From Blastocatellia bacterium (GTDB taxonomy: Bacteria > Acidobacteriota > Blastocatellia > Chloracidobacteriales > Chloracidobacteriaceae), in NCBI GenBank assembly GCA_019695185.1, contig JAIBAN010000022.1:1-64000 (forward strand): a stretch of 64,000 bases of DNA, in the 5' to 3' direction. Position numbers and translations under genes: made by a program. This document shows positions 27,244 to 36,536 of the stretch, one piece after another. The notes beneath the pieces were generated by a model that was given only the letters and a program-made list of their open reading frames with translations, did no database searches and was not told the origin of the DNA. Every line of letters starts with the position of its first letter. The stretch's first letter is position 1.

Positions 27244-29961
27244 ATGCTGACTCGATTGAGAATTTTTATCTGCCTGGTGCTGGTTGGGCTGCTGGGCGGA
27301 AGCCTGTGGGAAAAGACGGGCCTTTCTGCTACTCAGGTTGCAGCGAAACTTCCCCGCCCAAGTCATTCGACCGCCTTGGTCCCTGCTTCCACTGGTTTGT
27401 GGAGCGACATCCCCGTGAAAGACCCCGCACTGCGGACAGTGACTGGCAAACGGCTGATTGTCCCGCAGGCAGCCCGTCTGCTGCGAGTGAATCAACAGCA
27501 ATTGCGCGAGACATTGCAAGCGGCTCCACGGGAATTTACGCCTGCTGCCCAAAGCGGTGCGACGGAATTGACCTTGCCCTTGCCGGACGGTTCTTTCGAG
27601 CGTTTTCGGATTTTCAATTCGCCGATGCTGGAACCAGAACTGGCGGCGAAATTTCCTGACATCAGAACCGTTTCGGGACAGGGAATTGACGACCCGACGG
27701 CTACTTTGCGGGCGGATTGGACGGTTTTGGGGTTCCATGCCCAGGTCTTTTCCGAAAAAGGGGTTTGGTATATTGACCCGTATCAAACCAATGATACGGA
27801 AACCTATCTTTCCTATCGCCGAAACGACCTGAACCGGGAAGCGGCAGCATTCCGCTGTCAGGTTGAGAGCCAGGTTCAGCGCTCGGTTGGCACCACCCCC
27901 AAACGGGTGGTGAGCGGCGCAATGTTGCGGACCTATCGGCTGGCGGTTGCCGCCACCGGGGAATACAGCCAGGTTTTTGGGGGAACGGTGCCGCAGGCCA
28001 TGGCGGCAATTGTCACCACCATCAATCGGGTCAACAGTATTTTTGAACGCGATGTGGCCGTGCGATTCAATCTGGTCGCCAACAACAATCTGGTGATTTA
28101 TACCAATCCCGCCACGGACCCTTACACCAACGGCAACGCCAACGCCATGATTGCGGAAAATCAGAGAAACGTGACTCAGGTCATCGGGGCTGCCAATTTT
28201 GACATTGGGCACCTGTTTGGCACGGATGGCGCAGGATTGGCTGCAACACCCTGTGTTTGCCTCGATTCCCAGAAAGCCGAAGGCATTACTGCGATTTCCA
28301 ACCCTTCGGGCGACGCCTTTGATGTGGATTACGTGGCCCATGAAATCGGACATCAGTTCGGGGCGCATCACTCGTTTAACAGCAATGAAGCCGGGTGCTC
28401 GCAACGCTCTCAGGAAGATGGGTATGAACCGGGCAGCGGCATTACCATCATGAGCTATGCCTCACTCTGTGAAGCCTCAAATTTAGCCATTAACAGTATT
28501 CCGTTTTTCCATACCCATAGCATCAACCAGATGGTCGGAACGATTGAAACCACCAATTGCGGCAACCGGACCGCCACCGGCAACACGCCGCCCACGGTAC
28601 AAGGACCGGGAAACTTTACCATTCCGCAAAGCACGCCTTTCAGCCTGACGGCCTCGGCCAGCGACATCAATGGGGACAGCTTGACGTACAGTTGGGAACA
28701 GTTTGACCTGGGAGCCGCCGCCCCACCTCACACCGACGATGGGACGCGTGCGTTGTTTCGTTCCTACCCGGCGACGACCAGCCCGACCCGGACATTTCCC
28801 AGTCTGACCTACATTCTTAACAACGCCAACGTGCCACCGGCCCGGCTGGCGGGTGACATGTTGAGCGGAGAAGTCTTGCCCACCACCAACCGGACCATGA
28901 ATTTTCGCTGTACCGTTCGTGACAACCGGACGGGCGGAGGCGGCGTCAACACCGACGCCAATGCGCGGGTGACGGTGGTGGCTGCTGCCGGGCCTTTTCA
29001 GGTGACGGCTCCCAACACCAATCTGACCTGGAACGGAGGTTCCACCCAGACCGTGACCTGGAATGTGGCCAATACGACGGCGGCCCCGGTCAGCACCGCC
29101 AATGTGCGGATTACCCTTTCGACCGACGGCGGTACCACGTTTCCCAGAACGTTGCTGGCCAGCACGGCCAATGACGGAAGTGAAAGCGTGACGGTCCCAA
29201 ACATCAACACGACTCAGGCACGGGTGCGGGTTGAGGCAGTGGGAAATATCTATTTCGACGTTTCAGACGCCAGTTTCACCGTTGTTTCAGAGGGCGGCAC
29301 CGATGACACAGCGGCACCGACGGTGACGGTCACGGCTCCGGCAGCCGGGCAGCAAATCGAATCCAAAGCCGGAACCCAGGTTTCCATTGTCTGGCAATCG
29401 TCAGACAACGTGGGGGTGGTGCAACATGACATCCGGCTGGCCCGCATTATCCCCAACGGAATTCCCACCCTTGAAGTGATTGCCACCGGACTGGCCGGCA
29501 ATGTGCAGAATTTTACCTGGAACGTGCCGGAAAACCTCGACATCCCGCAGGCAATCATCAATGTGGAGGCTGCCGATGCCGCTGGGAACAAAGGGACCGG
29601 CAATTCAGGCATGTTCACGGTCAAAAAGCCTGACGTGGCTCCTTCGGATACGGAGAAACCAGTGGTTTCAGGTGTCACCCTCTCACCCAGAAAAATAAAA
29701 CGGAAGGTGGATCCGACACTGGTCATCTCCTGGAAATCAACCGACAACATCGAAGTGAAGGAGCATGAGGTATATTTTGCCGCAGACGGAGAAGACTTTG
29801 ATGTGTTGGTCGTGGCAGGGCTTCCCGGTACGGCCCAAAGTTTTACCTGGACGATTCCCAACTCCGTTCCCAAAACCACAAATGGTGTGATTGGAATTTT
29901 GGCCCGTGATGCGGCGGGGAATGAAGGTACAGCAGTGTCAACTTTCCTGGTCATCAAGTAA
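27244..29961 (+). CDS. Secreted reprolysin-like (M12B-type) metallopeptidase, shorter paralogue
   Basis: Exported zinc peptidase of 905 aa. The ATG at 27244 lies 7 nt after GAGG and opens a signal peptide (RIFICLVLVGLLGG). The prodomain-like N-terminus aligns with that of the 12515 gene (for example LPLPDGSFERFRI against FPLPDGKNGRFRI). The catalytic motif is HEIGHQFGAHH (first His about residue 366) with the Met-turn IMSYA. Next come an Ig-like domain shared with the paralogue (GNTPPTVQGPGNFTIPQ) and two modules of the SPTV/TAPTV type with SDNVGVVQHDI, a motif also found in the 6288-10619 protein. There is no dockerin-like end. Confidence 0.87.
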   Translation: MLTRLRIFICLVLVGLLGGSLWEKTGLSATQVAAKLPRPSHSTALVPASTGLWSDIPVKDPALRTVTGKRLIVPQAARLLRVNQQQLRETLQAAPREFTPAAQSGATELTLPLPDGSFERFRIFNSPMLEPELAAKFPDIRTVSGQGIDDPTATLRADWTVLGFHAQVFSEKGVWYIDPYQTNDTETYLSYRRNDLNREAAAFRCQVESQVQRSVGTTPKRVVSGAMLRTYRLAVAATGEYSQVFGGTVPQAMAAIVTTINRVNSIFERDVAVRFNLVANNNLVIYTNPATDPYTNGNANAMIAENQRNVTQVIGAANFDIGHLFGTDGAGLAATPCVCLDSQKAEGITAISNPSGDAFDVDYVAHEIGHQFGAHHSFNSNEAGCSQRSQEDGYEPGSGITIMSYASLCEASNLAINSIPFFHTHSINQMVGTIETTNCGNRTATGNTPPTVQGPGNFTIPQSTPFSLTASASDINGDSLTYSWEQFDLGAAAPPHTDDGTRALFRSYPATTSPTRTFPSLTYILNNANVPPARLAGDMLSGEVLPTTNRTMNFRCTVRDNRTGGGGVNTDANARVTVVAAAGPFQVTAPNTNLTWNGGSTQTVTWNVANTTAAPVSTANVRITLSTDGGTTFPRTLLASTANDGSESVTVPNINTTQARVRVEAVGNIYFDVSDASFTVVSEGGTDDTAAPTVTVTAPAAGQQIESKAGTQVSIVWQSSDNVGVVQHDIRLARIIPNGIPTLEVIATGLAGNVQNFTWNVPENLDIPQAIINVEAADAAGNKGTGNSGMFTVKKPDVAPSDTEKPVVSGVTLSPRKIKRKVDPTLVISWKSTDNIEVKEHEVYFAADGEDFDVLVVAGLPGTAQSFTWTIPNSVPKTTNGVIGILARDAAGNEGTAVSTFLVIK

Positions 29962-30093
29962 GAAGGTCGAACCTTCGGTTTGGAGTCCAGCTTTTGGGCT
30001 GCTTTCTTTGCACCATCTGAAGGACAAACAGAAAGCAGTAACCCGCAGGCTGTCCTCCAAACCTTAAACAGCAGTCAGTTTCACCTGTCATTT

Positions 30094-33000
30094 ATGAATT
30101 CTTCCCGTTTCAATTCAGACATCACCCAACCAGACATCACTCAAACCACTGGTAACGGTCAGACCTTTGGCCATTCTGATGAAACAGTGGCTGATGTGGT
30201 CCCCGGCAAGACAGTCGGTCAGGTTCGGGGACAGGGCGATGCAACGGTGGCTGACATGGTTTGGGAGAGGCCGCCCAAACCGGTTTTCGGTTCTGGTGAT
30301 GAAACAGTGGCTGATGTGGTCCCCGGCAAGACAGTCGGTCAGGTTCGGGGGCAGGGCGATGAAACGGTGGCCGATGTGGTTTCAGGCAAGACAGTCGGTC
30401 AGGCTGGGGGGCAGGGCGATAAAACGGTGGCTGACCTGCCAGTCAGTGACCAACCCACGGCTTTGGAGCCCCAAAACAGGCAACCGGTCAACGTCAATTC
30501 CGGTTCATTTACTGAAAATGAAACTGAGGTATTTCCTGCCTCGCCTCAATCCGACACTGGTTTCAGCCCCCCCGACAAAGTAACCAAATCACCTTTTCCA
30601 GTGCAGCAATGGGACCGCTATGAGTTTGTCAAATTGCTGGGACAAGGCGGCATGGGGCAGGTCTTCAAGGCCGTTGACCTGCGGTTGAAACGGACGGTGG
30701 CGCTGAAATTTTTATTGGGGGACCACCCGGAACTGGTGCGCCGCTTTCATCAGGAAGCCCAGGCCCAGGCTCGGATTGACCATGACAATGTGTGCAAGGT
30801 TTATGAAGTCGGAGAAGTCGAGGGAAAACCGTTCATTGCCATGGAGTTTGTGGATGGCCCCTCATTGAAGGAAGCGGCAACGGATTTGCGGCTGGAGGAA
30901 AAAATCACAATATTCCGCGATGTGGCGCTGGCACTCCATGCCGCCCACCGATTGGGTTTTATTCACCGGGATGTCAAGCCTGCCAACATCATGCTGGAAC
31001 AACGCGAAGACGGCACCTGGCGGCCTTTTGTGATGGATTTTGGACTGGTCCGCGAGATGGGAACCGACGGGGCCACCATGACCGGAACCGCAATGGGAAC
31101 TCCGGCTTACATGTCACCGGAACAGGCGGATGGCGACCATCGGCGGGTGGACCGCCGTTCTGATATTTACAGCCTGGGGGCCACGCTGTATTTCCTCCTG
31201 GCGGGTCGTCCCCCGTTTGAGGCTGAAACCGGCATGTCTCTCATTTTGAAGGTTTTGGACCGCGAGCTGGACCCGGAACCGGTTCGCCGGCTGAATCCTG
31301 GAGTACCTGCCGCGCTGGACCGGATTACCCTGACTTGCCTGCGCAAGGATCCGCATCTGAGGTATGAATCAGCCAAAGCCCTGGCTGATGACCTGCAACG
31401 CTATCTGGAGGGGGAACCGGTTCAAGCCGCCGACATCTCATGGCGTTACCGGGCGCGGCGACTGTGGGCCCGCCACCGGGTCGCATTGTCGCTCGGCATG
31501 GTGGCTCTGCTGGTCCTGCTCGGTTTGAGCGGCCTGCTGGTGCAGTCCCGCTGGCAGGCGGCCCAGCAAGCCCGTTATGCCTATCAGTTTGGTCGTGAAG
31601 CCGAACAAATTGACAACATCATGCAACGTGCCTATCTGCTGCCGCTGCATGACATCCGCTCGGAAAAAGCCCTGGTCCGGGAACGGCTGAAAGCCGTCCA
31701 GGCTGAAATGGTCCGGGGTGGAAAAGTGGCCGCCACGGCTGGAAACTATGTCCTGGGACGCGGACATTTTGCCTTGGGCCAATACCGGGAAGCCCGCCTG
31801 TATCTGGAGCTGGCCTGGCAGCAAGGGATGCGCAACCCCGAATTGGCTTTGGCCCTGGGGGTGTCGCTGACCGAACTCTATAACGCAGCCTTGCTTGAAG
31901 CTCCAGGCGGGGACAAACCAGCGGCACGAGCCACCTACCTTGCCAAAATTGAAAAGGAACTGCGTACCCCGGCCTTGAATTACCTGAAAATAGCCCAAGC
32001 CGCACCAGGAGGTGATTCCCTTTATGTGGAGGCATTGATTGCTTTTTGTGAAGACCGGCTGGATGATTCCCTCGTCAAGGCCGCACAGGCTTTTCAGGCC
32101 CAGCCCTGGCTGTATGAAGCAAAAAAACTGGAAGGGGATATTTTGGTACGGCAGTCAAGCCAACAGGCTGCGGTGGGACAGTATGAAATCGCCGCCGACA
32201 TTTTGGAACGGGCGGCGGTTCCATACCGGCAGGCGCTGGAAATTGGTCGTAGCGCCCCGAACCTGTATGCCGCCGAAGGAACCAGGCTGTTTCTCAAACA
32301 GGAGCGAAAAATTTCCCAGAAAAAATTTGATGAAAATTTGATTCCCCTTGGTCTGGCTGTATTTGCTGATGCCTTGAAAGCAGACCCGGATTCGGCTGTG
32401 GCGCTGGAAGGGGTGGCCAAGTTGCAATATCGCCTGGGGGAAAGAGAGTTCGAACTGGGAAAAGACCCTCGGCCCACTTTAGAACAGGCGCTTGAGGCTG
32501 CCACCCGGACGATTGAAATTGACCCGACCAAAGGTGATGGCCACAATATTGTGGGAAGCACCCTCATGGTGATTGCTCAATATGAGATAGACCATGATGT
32601 AGGAACTCCTGCTGCAACGCTCAACCGGAGCATTGCGGCCTTGGAAGAAGGGTTGCGCCGTCTTCCGGGGGAGGAAGTCATGCGGGGAAACCTGGGAAAC
32701 GCCCTGCAAGTCACCAGTCAATATGTGGCTGAAACCGGCGGCAACCCCCAACCCTACTGGGACCGGGCGACGACAGTGTATGAAGACGCCCATCGGCAAA
32801 ATCCCCAGGATACTCTCATCCTCAATAACTTTGCCTGTTTATGGATAAGCCGGCTGGATTATGCCATCAGAAGCGGACAGGACCCGGAACCCTTCTTTCA
32901 ATCCGGCCTGGAGAGATTGAATCAAATGGTTGCCATTAACCCAAGGATGACACTTGGTCATATCAACCTGGGGGTGTTGCACGTGTTGAAGCTTCAATCC

Positions 33001-33681
33001 ATGATTGACCATGAACAGTTTTCTCCGGCTGTGGCGGCTCAGGCACGTCAGTCATTGTTACACGCTTGGGAAATCGAGCCGAATCCGGATGCACTGCAAG
33101 GTCTGCTGGAATTAACCTTATTAGAAGCCACTCAGGCTGTCCGGACCGGTGCCGATACGGCTCCGGCACTGGCTGAGGTTCGCCGCTGGGCCGGCGAAAT
33201 GCAGCGTCTGTATCCGAATTATGTCGTACCGCTCAAACTGGCTCAGGCCGAACTTTTAGCCGCTCGTGGCTTGAAGGGGCGGAACCGGCCTCCAGGGGAT
33301 TCCCTGAAAAAGGCCCGAAACTTCATTGAACAGGCTTTGGCGGGTTCGACCAGTGATGCCGTAAACTGGTTGACCGCAGCCGAAATCTCACTTTGCCAGG
33401 CGGAATGGAATCAACTGTCAGGCACCCAGCTCAAAAATGTGCTTTCCCAGGGGATTCAGCAAGCGGAAAAAGCTTTGAAATGTTCGGTTGACCACCCGCG
33501 CGCGCTGGCCTTCAAGGGAGCCTTCCTCCAGCTTCAGGCCAAAACGGAAACCGACCCACAACGAGTCGCTCAAATTCAGGCAGAAGCGCAGACCGTCTGG
33601 CAGCGGGCCTTCCAGCTTAACCCATTGCTGAAACAGGAGTTTCGGGCTTGCCTGCCGCAAAAGGGGATTGCTGGTAAATAA
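30094..33681 (+). CDS. Transmembrane Ser/Thr protein kinase with TPR sensor region and N-terminal ETVAD repeats
   Basis: Hanks-type kinase of 1195 aa. I choose the ATG at 30094; the TTG at 29980 overlaps low-quality sequence, and neither has a good ribosome site. Residues about 28-113 hold about 4.5 near-identical 20-aa (60-bp) repeats with the core ETVADVV. The kinase domain (about 175-445) has GQGGMGQVF, the Lys in VALKF, HRDVKPAN (Asp293) and DFG, so it looks active. One membrane helix (about 465-490) is followed by some 700 aa of TPR-like helices, predicted outside the cytoplasm. It closely resembles the kinase at 37395-40874 in architecture. Upstream gene: secreted peptidase. Confidence 0.92.
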   Translation: MNSSRFNSDITQPDITQTTGNGQTFGHSDETVADVVPGKTVGQVRGQGDATVADMVWERPPKPVFGSGDETVADVVPGKTVGQVRGQGDETVADVVSGKTVGQAGGQGDKTVADLPVSDQPTALEPQNRQPVNVNSGSFTENETEVFPASPQSDTGFSPPDKVTKSPFPVQQWDRYEFVKLLGQGGMGQVFKAVDLRLKRTVALKFLLGDHPELVRRFHQEAQAQARIDHDNVCKVYEVGEVEGKPFIAMEFVDGPSLKEAATDLRLEEKITIFRDVALALHAAHRLGFIHRDVKPANIMLEQREDGTWRPFVMDFGLVREMGTDGATMTGTAMGTPAYMSPEQADGDHRRVDRRSDIYSLGATLYFLLAGRPPFEAETGMSLILKVLDRELDPEPVRRLNPGVPAALDRITLTCLRKDPHLRYESAKALADDLQRYLEGEPVQAADISWRYRARRLWARHRVALSLGMVALLVLLGLSGLLVQSRWQAAQQARYAYQFGREAEQIDNIMQRAYLLPLHDIRSEKALVRERLKAVQAEMVRGGKVAATAGNYVLGRGHFALGQYREARLYLELAWQQGMRNPELALALGVSLTELYNAALLEAPGGDKPAARATYLAKIEKELRTPALNYLKIAQAAPGGDSLYVEALIAFCEDRLDDSLVKAAQAFQAQPWLYEAKKLEGDILVRQSSQQAAVGQYEIAADILERAAVPYRQALEIGRSAPNLYAAEGTRLFLKQERKISQKKFDENLIPLGLAVFADALKADPDSAVALEGVAKLQYRLGEREFELGKDPRPTLEQALEAATRTIEIDPTKGDGHNIVGSTLMVIAQYEIDHDVGTPAATLNRSIAALEEGLRRLPGEEVMRGNLGNALQVTSQYVAETGGNPQPYWDRATTVYEDAHRQNPQDTLILNNFACLWISRLDYAIRSGQDPEPFFQSGLERLNQMVAINPRMTLGHINLGVLHVLKLQSMIDHEQFSPAVAAQARQSLLHAWEIEPNPDALQGLLELTLLEATQAVRTGADTAPALAEVRRWAGEMQRLYPNYVVPLKLAQAELLAARGLKGRNRPPGDSLKKARNFIEQALAGSTSDAVNWLTAAEISLCQAEWNQLSGTQLKNVLSQGIQQAEKALKCSVDHPRALAFKGAFLQLQAKTETDPQRVAQIQAEAQTVWQRAFQLNPLLKQEFRACLPQKGIAGK
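30176..30445 (+). repeat. 60-bp coding tandem repeat (ETVADVV)
   Basis: About 4.5 copies of a 60-bp unit in the 5' part of the kinase gene, nearly identical at DNA level. One copy (30241-30300) differs in its second half. Each unit encodes GD-x-TVAD plus GKTVGQ-x-x-GQ. Confidence 0.93.
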
Positions 33682-33722
33682 AACCCCCAGCTCAAGGGAA
33701 TGAACCGGGGGGAGGTTTTACC
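33678..33722. terminator. Probable bidirectional terminator
   Basis: AAAACCCCC at 33680-33689 can pair with GGGGGGAGGTTTT at about 33709-33721, with a small bulge. It sits exactly between the convergent kinase and beta-propeller genes. T-runs on both sides are only four long. Confidence 0.5.
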
Positions 33723-35664
33723 GACCAATCACGCTGCGATTGCGGAAGGCCAGCATCCGCGAGGAAAACTTGTATTCTCCCACCCAGAGCCGGGAGCCGT
33801 CATACGCCAGTCCGCCCGGCCAGAAGAGCCGGTTTCGCCCAATTCCGGCTTGGCGGCTTTGGGCGTTTGTCTGGCCCAGAATGGCGTCGGGCGGGTTGCC
33901 GGAAATTGCCTGCTCGACATTCTGCCACGCCAGCACCCGGCTGTTGACGGTGTCGGAAATAAAGAACTGATTGTCAGCCAGCAGGGCATCCTGGGGCAGG
34001 TTGAGGGAAAAATCGGCTGCCCCCTGGCGGCTGAAAACCTTGACCGGGGTTGCTGTGGCGGAAAGCGATTCGATTTTGTAGAGCGACACGGTGGCCAATT
34101 GCTGCGAAACCACAACCAGATATTTGCCGTCACTTGCCAGCCGGGCTGGTTGTTGTGTGGTCAGAGTCAACAGCGGAGGCAGAGCGGGGTTGGTGAGCAG
34201 GGTTTCCAGGTCGGCGGCATTCCAGACAAATACCTTGTTGTTGCGGTCTGAAACATAAAGATACCGGCCATCCAGGGCGATTCCCAGAAGTTCTGTGGCG
34301 GCGCTGAGTTGGACAGAAGCCGGGGTCAGACTGGTTCCATCGGTGGGAAGCCGTTTCCAGACCATGAGGACGCGCCGACCTACCGCCGCCAGTTTGCCGT
34401 TGTGAAGGGCATTGTCCCAGGGAGCTTCAATCAAGGTGGTCGTAAAATCGGGAGCTTGTCCGTTTTGGCCGGGAATGGTCCGCCAGACATACAGCCTGCG
34501 GTCAAAATCGGAGGTCACAAAGAGGGACGTGCCGTCAGTGGATGGCACCCCGTTGGTAATAATGGATTTGCTGTCGAGCGTGTTGGTGTTGAGGTCAGGG
34601 CTGCCAAGCACAAGGTCGGGCCGGCTGGAGCTACTGGCAGGAGCCGTGGAATACCCCACGATTTTGTTGTCGTTGGCCAACGAAATCAGGACCTTGGAGC
34701 CGGCCAGCGTGACGCCGCATCCGTCTCCAGCCTTGGAACCGGAAATGATGAGGTCAGGGTTTCGGTTTTCAGCGGGCAGGGAATTCCAGATATAGAGGGC
34801 TCCTCCCTGCGCGACGAATTTTCCTTCCGGGGTCAGCACTCCGCCCCACATGACCTGATGCTGGTCCACTCCCGGCGGGTGAAACGAGAAATCAAAAGGC
34901 TGGTCGTTCTGGGTGGGAAACGATTTCCAGAAAAAGCTGCCGACATCGGCAGTCACACGGGAGTTATGGTCACCAATCACGAGATAGGTTTTGCCGTCGG
35001 TTCCAATGGTGCGAGGGGTGCCAAACATGGATTGGCCGGATTGATTGCGTCCGGTCAGGGTCAGGCTGGGTGGGCTTTGGTCACCGGTGGGGAAACTGTT
35101 CCAGAGATACACCTTGCCGTTTCCGGTGCTGGCGGCAATCAGTTTGGTTCCGTCGGTCCAAACTGCCCAGGGCCATTGCAGATTGGTCCGGATTTCATAA
35201 TCAGCCGGTTGTCCGCTCCGCGTTGGCAGGCTGTTCCAAACCAGTAACCGGTCGTTAAAGGAATCGGCCACCACCACTTTGCCACCTCCCACTGCGACCC
35301 CCACAGGCCAGTTCATCTCGGCCAGTCCGGTGCCGGGATTGTTGGTGGTGGGGTCGGTTTGCCCCAGCACCAAGTCGGGTGGGGTGTTGCCGGTGGGAAT
35401 CGAATTCCAAAACAAAACCCGATTGTTGTTTTTGTCAGCCAGCAACAGCCGGGTGCCATCGCTTGCCACATTGCCCGGATGGTTGAAAAACAGTCCATCG
35501 TTGGGGCGGCTCAAAAAGCCGGCGTCGTTAAAGTTGGGAGCACTGACAATGCGGGAAGCTGATTGTCCGGTGGCAAACCAGGTGGTGCGGTTGATATTTC
35601 GGCCATGCGTCACAAAGGAAAGGCCAATTCCCAGAAGAACGGTCAAAAGGAGTGCTTTTTTCAT
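33718..35664 (-). CDS. Secreted beta-propeller (NHL-like) protein
   Basis: Exported protein of 648 aa. The ATG at 35664 follows GAGGGG and opens a signal peptide (MKKALLLTVLLGIGLSFV); the longer form from 35748 is not needed. A motif of type VWNSLPT-x(4)-PAD-x-VLGQ recurs at about 50-aa spacing through the chain (FWNSIPTGNTPPDLVLGQ, VWNSLPTRSGQPADYEI, LWNSFPTGDQSPPSLTL and others), as in NHL-type propellers. Each unit also has an NNRVLF- or NDRLLV-type strand. No enzyme motif seen. Likely a surface or periplasmic binding protein. Confidence 0.8.
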   Translation of the reverse strand: MKKALLLTVLLGIGLSFVTHGRNINRTTWFATGQSASRIVSAPNFNDAGFLSRPNDGLFFNHPGNVASDGTRLLLADKNNNRVLFWNSIPTGNTPPDLVLGQTDPTTNNPGTGLAEMNWPVGVAVGGGKVVVADSFNDRLLVWNSLPTRSGQPADYEIRTNLQWPWAVWTDGTKLIAASTGNGKVYLWNSFPTGDQSPPSLTLTGRNQSGQSMFGTPRTIGTDGKTYLVIGDHNSRVTADVGSFFWKSFPTQNDQPFDFSFHPPGVDQHQVMWGGVLTPEGKFVAQGGALYIWNSLPAENRNPDLIISGSKAGDGCGVTLAGSKVLISLANDNKIVGYSTAPASSSSRPDLVLGSPDLNTNTLDSKSIITNGVPSTDGTSLFVTSDFDRRLYVWRTIPGQNGQAPDFTTTLIEAPWDNALHNGKLAAVGRRVLMVWKRLPTDGTSLTPASVQLSAATELLGIALDGRYLYVSDRNNKVFVWNAADLETLLTNPALPPLLTLTTQQPARLASDGKYLVVVSQQLATVSLYKIESLSATATPVKVFSRQGAADFSLNLPQDALLADNQFFISDTVNSRVLAWQNVEQAISGNPPDAILGQTNAQSRQAGIGRNRLFWPGGLAYDGSRLWVGEYKFSSRMLAFRNRSVIGR

Positions 35665-35778
35665 AAGGAACCCCTCGGTGCGGGATGTGCGGCGTGAATC
35701 CTGGGGCCAGCAATGACTGGCGGATGGCCTTTTGTAACGGAAATTCATTCGGTACGGGCTAAAATTTTGATATCCGGT

Positions 35779-36456
35779 TTAAGAGGGCGACAAGCGGCTT
35801 GGTATCGGTTTCAGGTAAGAGCGGAAGAGGTACTGCTGGTTTTCCGCCTTGGCATGACACGCCTGGCAACTTCCCACTTTTTGCCGTTGCTCAATTTTCT
35901 TTTGATTGCCGCTCACCACCAGAAATTCCCAGTCACCGCAGGCCGGGTTGAACCCTTTTTCATGTTTAATCATGACGGTCAGGAGTTCCGGACTTTCAGT
36001 CACCAGTTTTTCCCGCACAATCATGGTTCCACGGGGCAGAGGTGTGGTGCTGCCGGACAGAAAGGCGGCTTGTCCAATCGGATTGACATACACCATTCCG
36101 TAAATGTTGTGGGCCAGATTGTTTTGCTGAACAAAAGAGGCAACCTGAACCACTTCCTCTTTTTTCCGGTCGGATACATCCGGGTGAAACACTGTGTCCT
36201 GGTAATGGCCATCACCGATGACCGCTGTTTCAAAGCTTCAACCCGCAAACATGGCTTTCGGAATAAATTGTGGTTTTTCAGTGACCGGTTTCCAGTTTTT
36301 ATATCCGGCGATTTGGTTCAGGGTAAAGGTATCATCCAGATTGGCCGCCAGCAAAAACCTGGATTGGGCTTTAATATTGAGCACCCGGCTGTAAATTCCC
36401 AGTCCGGCGATGACCGCCAGAATGAGGGTAAAGGCCAGAAAACGAGTTCTTTTCAT
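35779..36456 (-). CDS. Cytochrome P460-like protein with an in-frame TGA (candidate selenocysteine, or pseudogene)
   Basis: Predicted exported c-type haem protein of 225 residues. The ATG at 36456 has an excellent ribosome site (GGAGGAATT) and a signal anchor (FLAFTLILAVIAGLG). The P460-type pattern follows: YKNWKPV early, YVNPIGQAAF, IVREKL, GDWEF, and a C-terminal haem site CQACH. Codon 73 is TGA (36238-36240), and the frame is open on both sides with no other fault. Starting 15 nt after the TGA there is a perfect 7-bp stem GGTCATC/GATGGCC with loop GGT, 21 nt between TGA and loop, which fits bacterial SECIS rules. Alternatives: a nonsense mutation, a sequencing error, or two separate peptides (the frame after the TGA could restart at a GTG at 36192). 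A small membrane protein gene lies 80 bp upstream on the same strand. Confidence 0.7.
36207..36223 (-). promoter_or_regulatory. Candidate bacterial SECIS stem-loop
   Basis: On the minus strand GGTCATC (36223-36217), loop GGT (36216-36214), GATGGCC (36213-36207). The stem has 7 bp including one G-U pair, and the loop begins with G. UGA-to-loop distance is 21 nt; published models allow 16-37 nt with a 3-14-nt loop and G at one of the first two loop positions. Confidence 0.45.
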
Positions 36457-36536
36457 AATTCCTCCACACAAACCGAAACCACAACTCGAACCCCAAAACG
36501 AAAAGGCAGGGAGTTTCCGTTTTTTAGGGTATTGCT

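Noticed and set aside
27163-28404. Long minus-strand frame (413 aa) opposite the second reprolysin-like peptidase
   Set aside because: It is antisense to a gene with clear catalytic motifs. Its composition (Arg, Gly and His rich, no motif) is that of a shadow frame.
30167-30583. Alternative plus-strand frame with regular repeats inside the kinase gene
   Set aside because: The repeats are the same 60-bp DNA units read in another frame. The kinase frame runs through into conserved domains.
35779-36192. Treating the distal part of the P460-like gene as a separate protein starting at GTG 36192
   Set aside because: It lacks a ribosome site and a signal peptide, yet has a haem-binding motif that needs export. 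The same frame continues upstream to a strong start.
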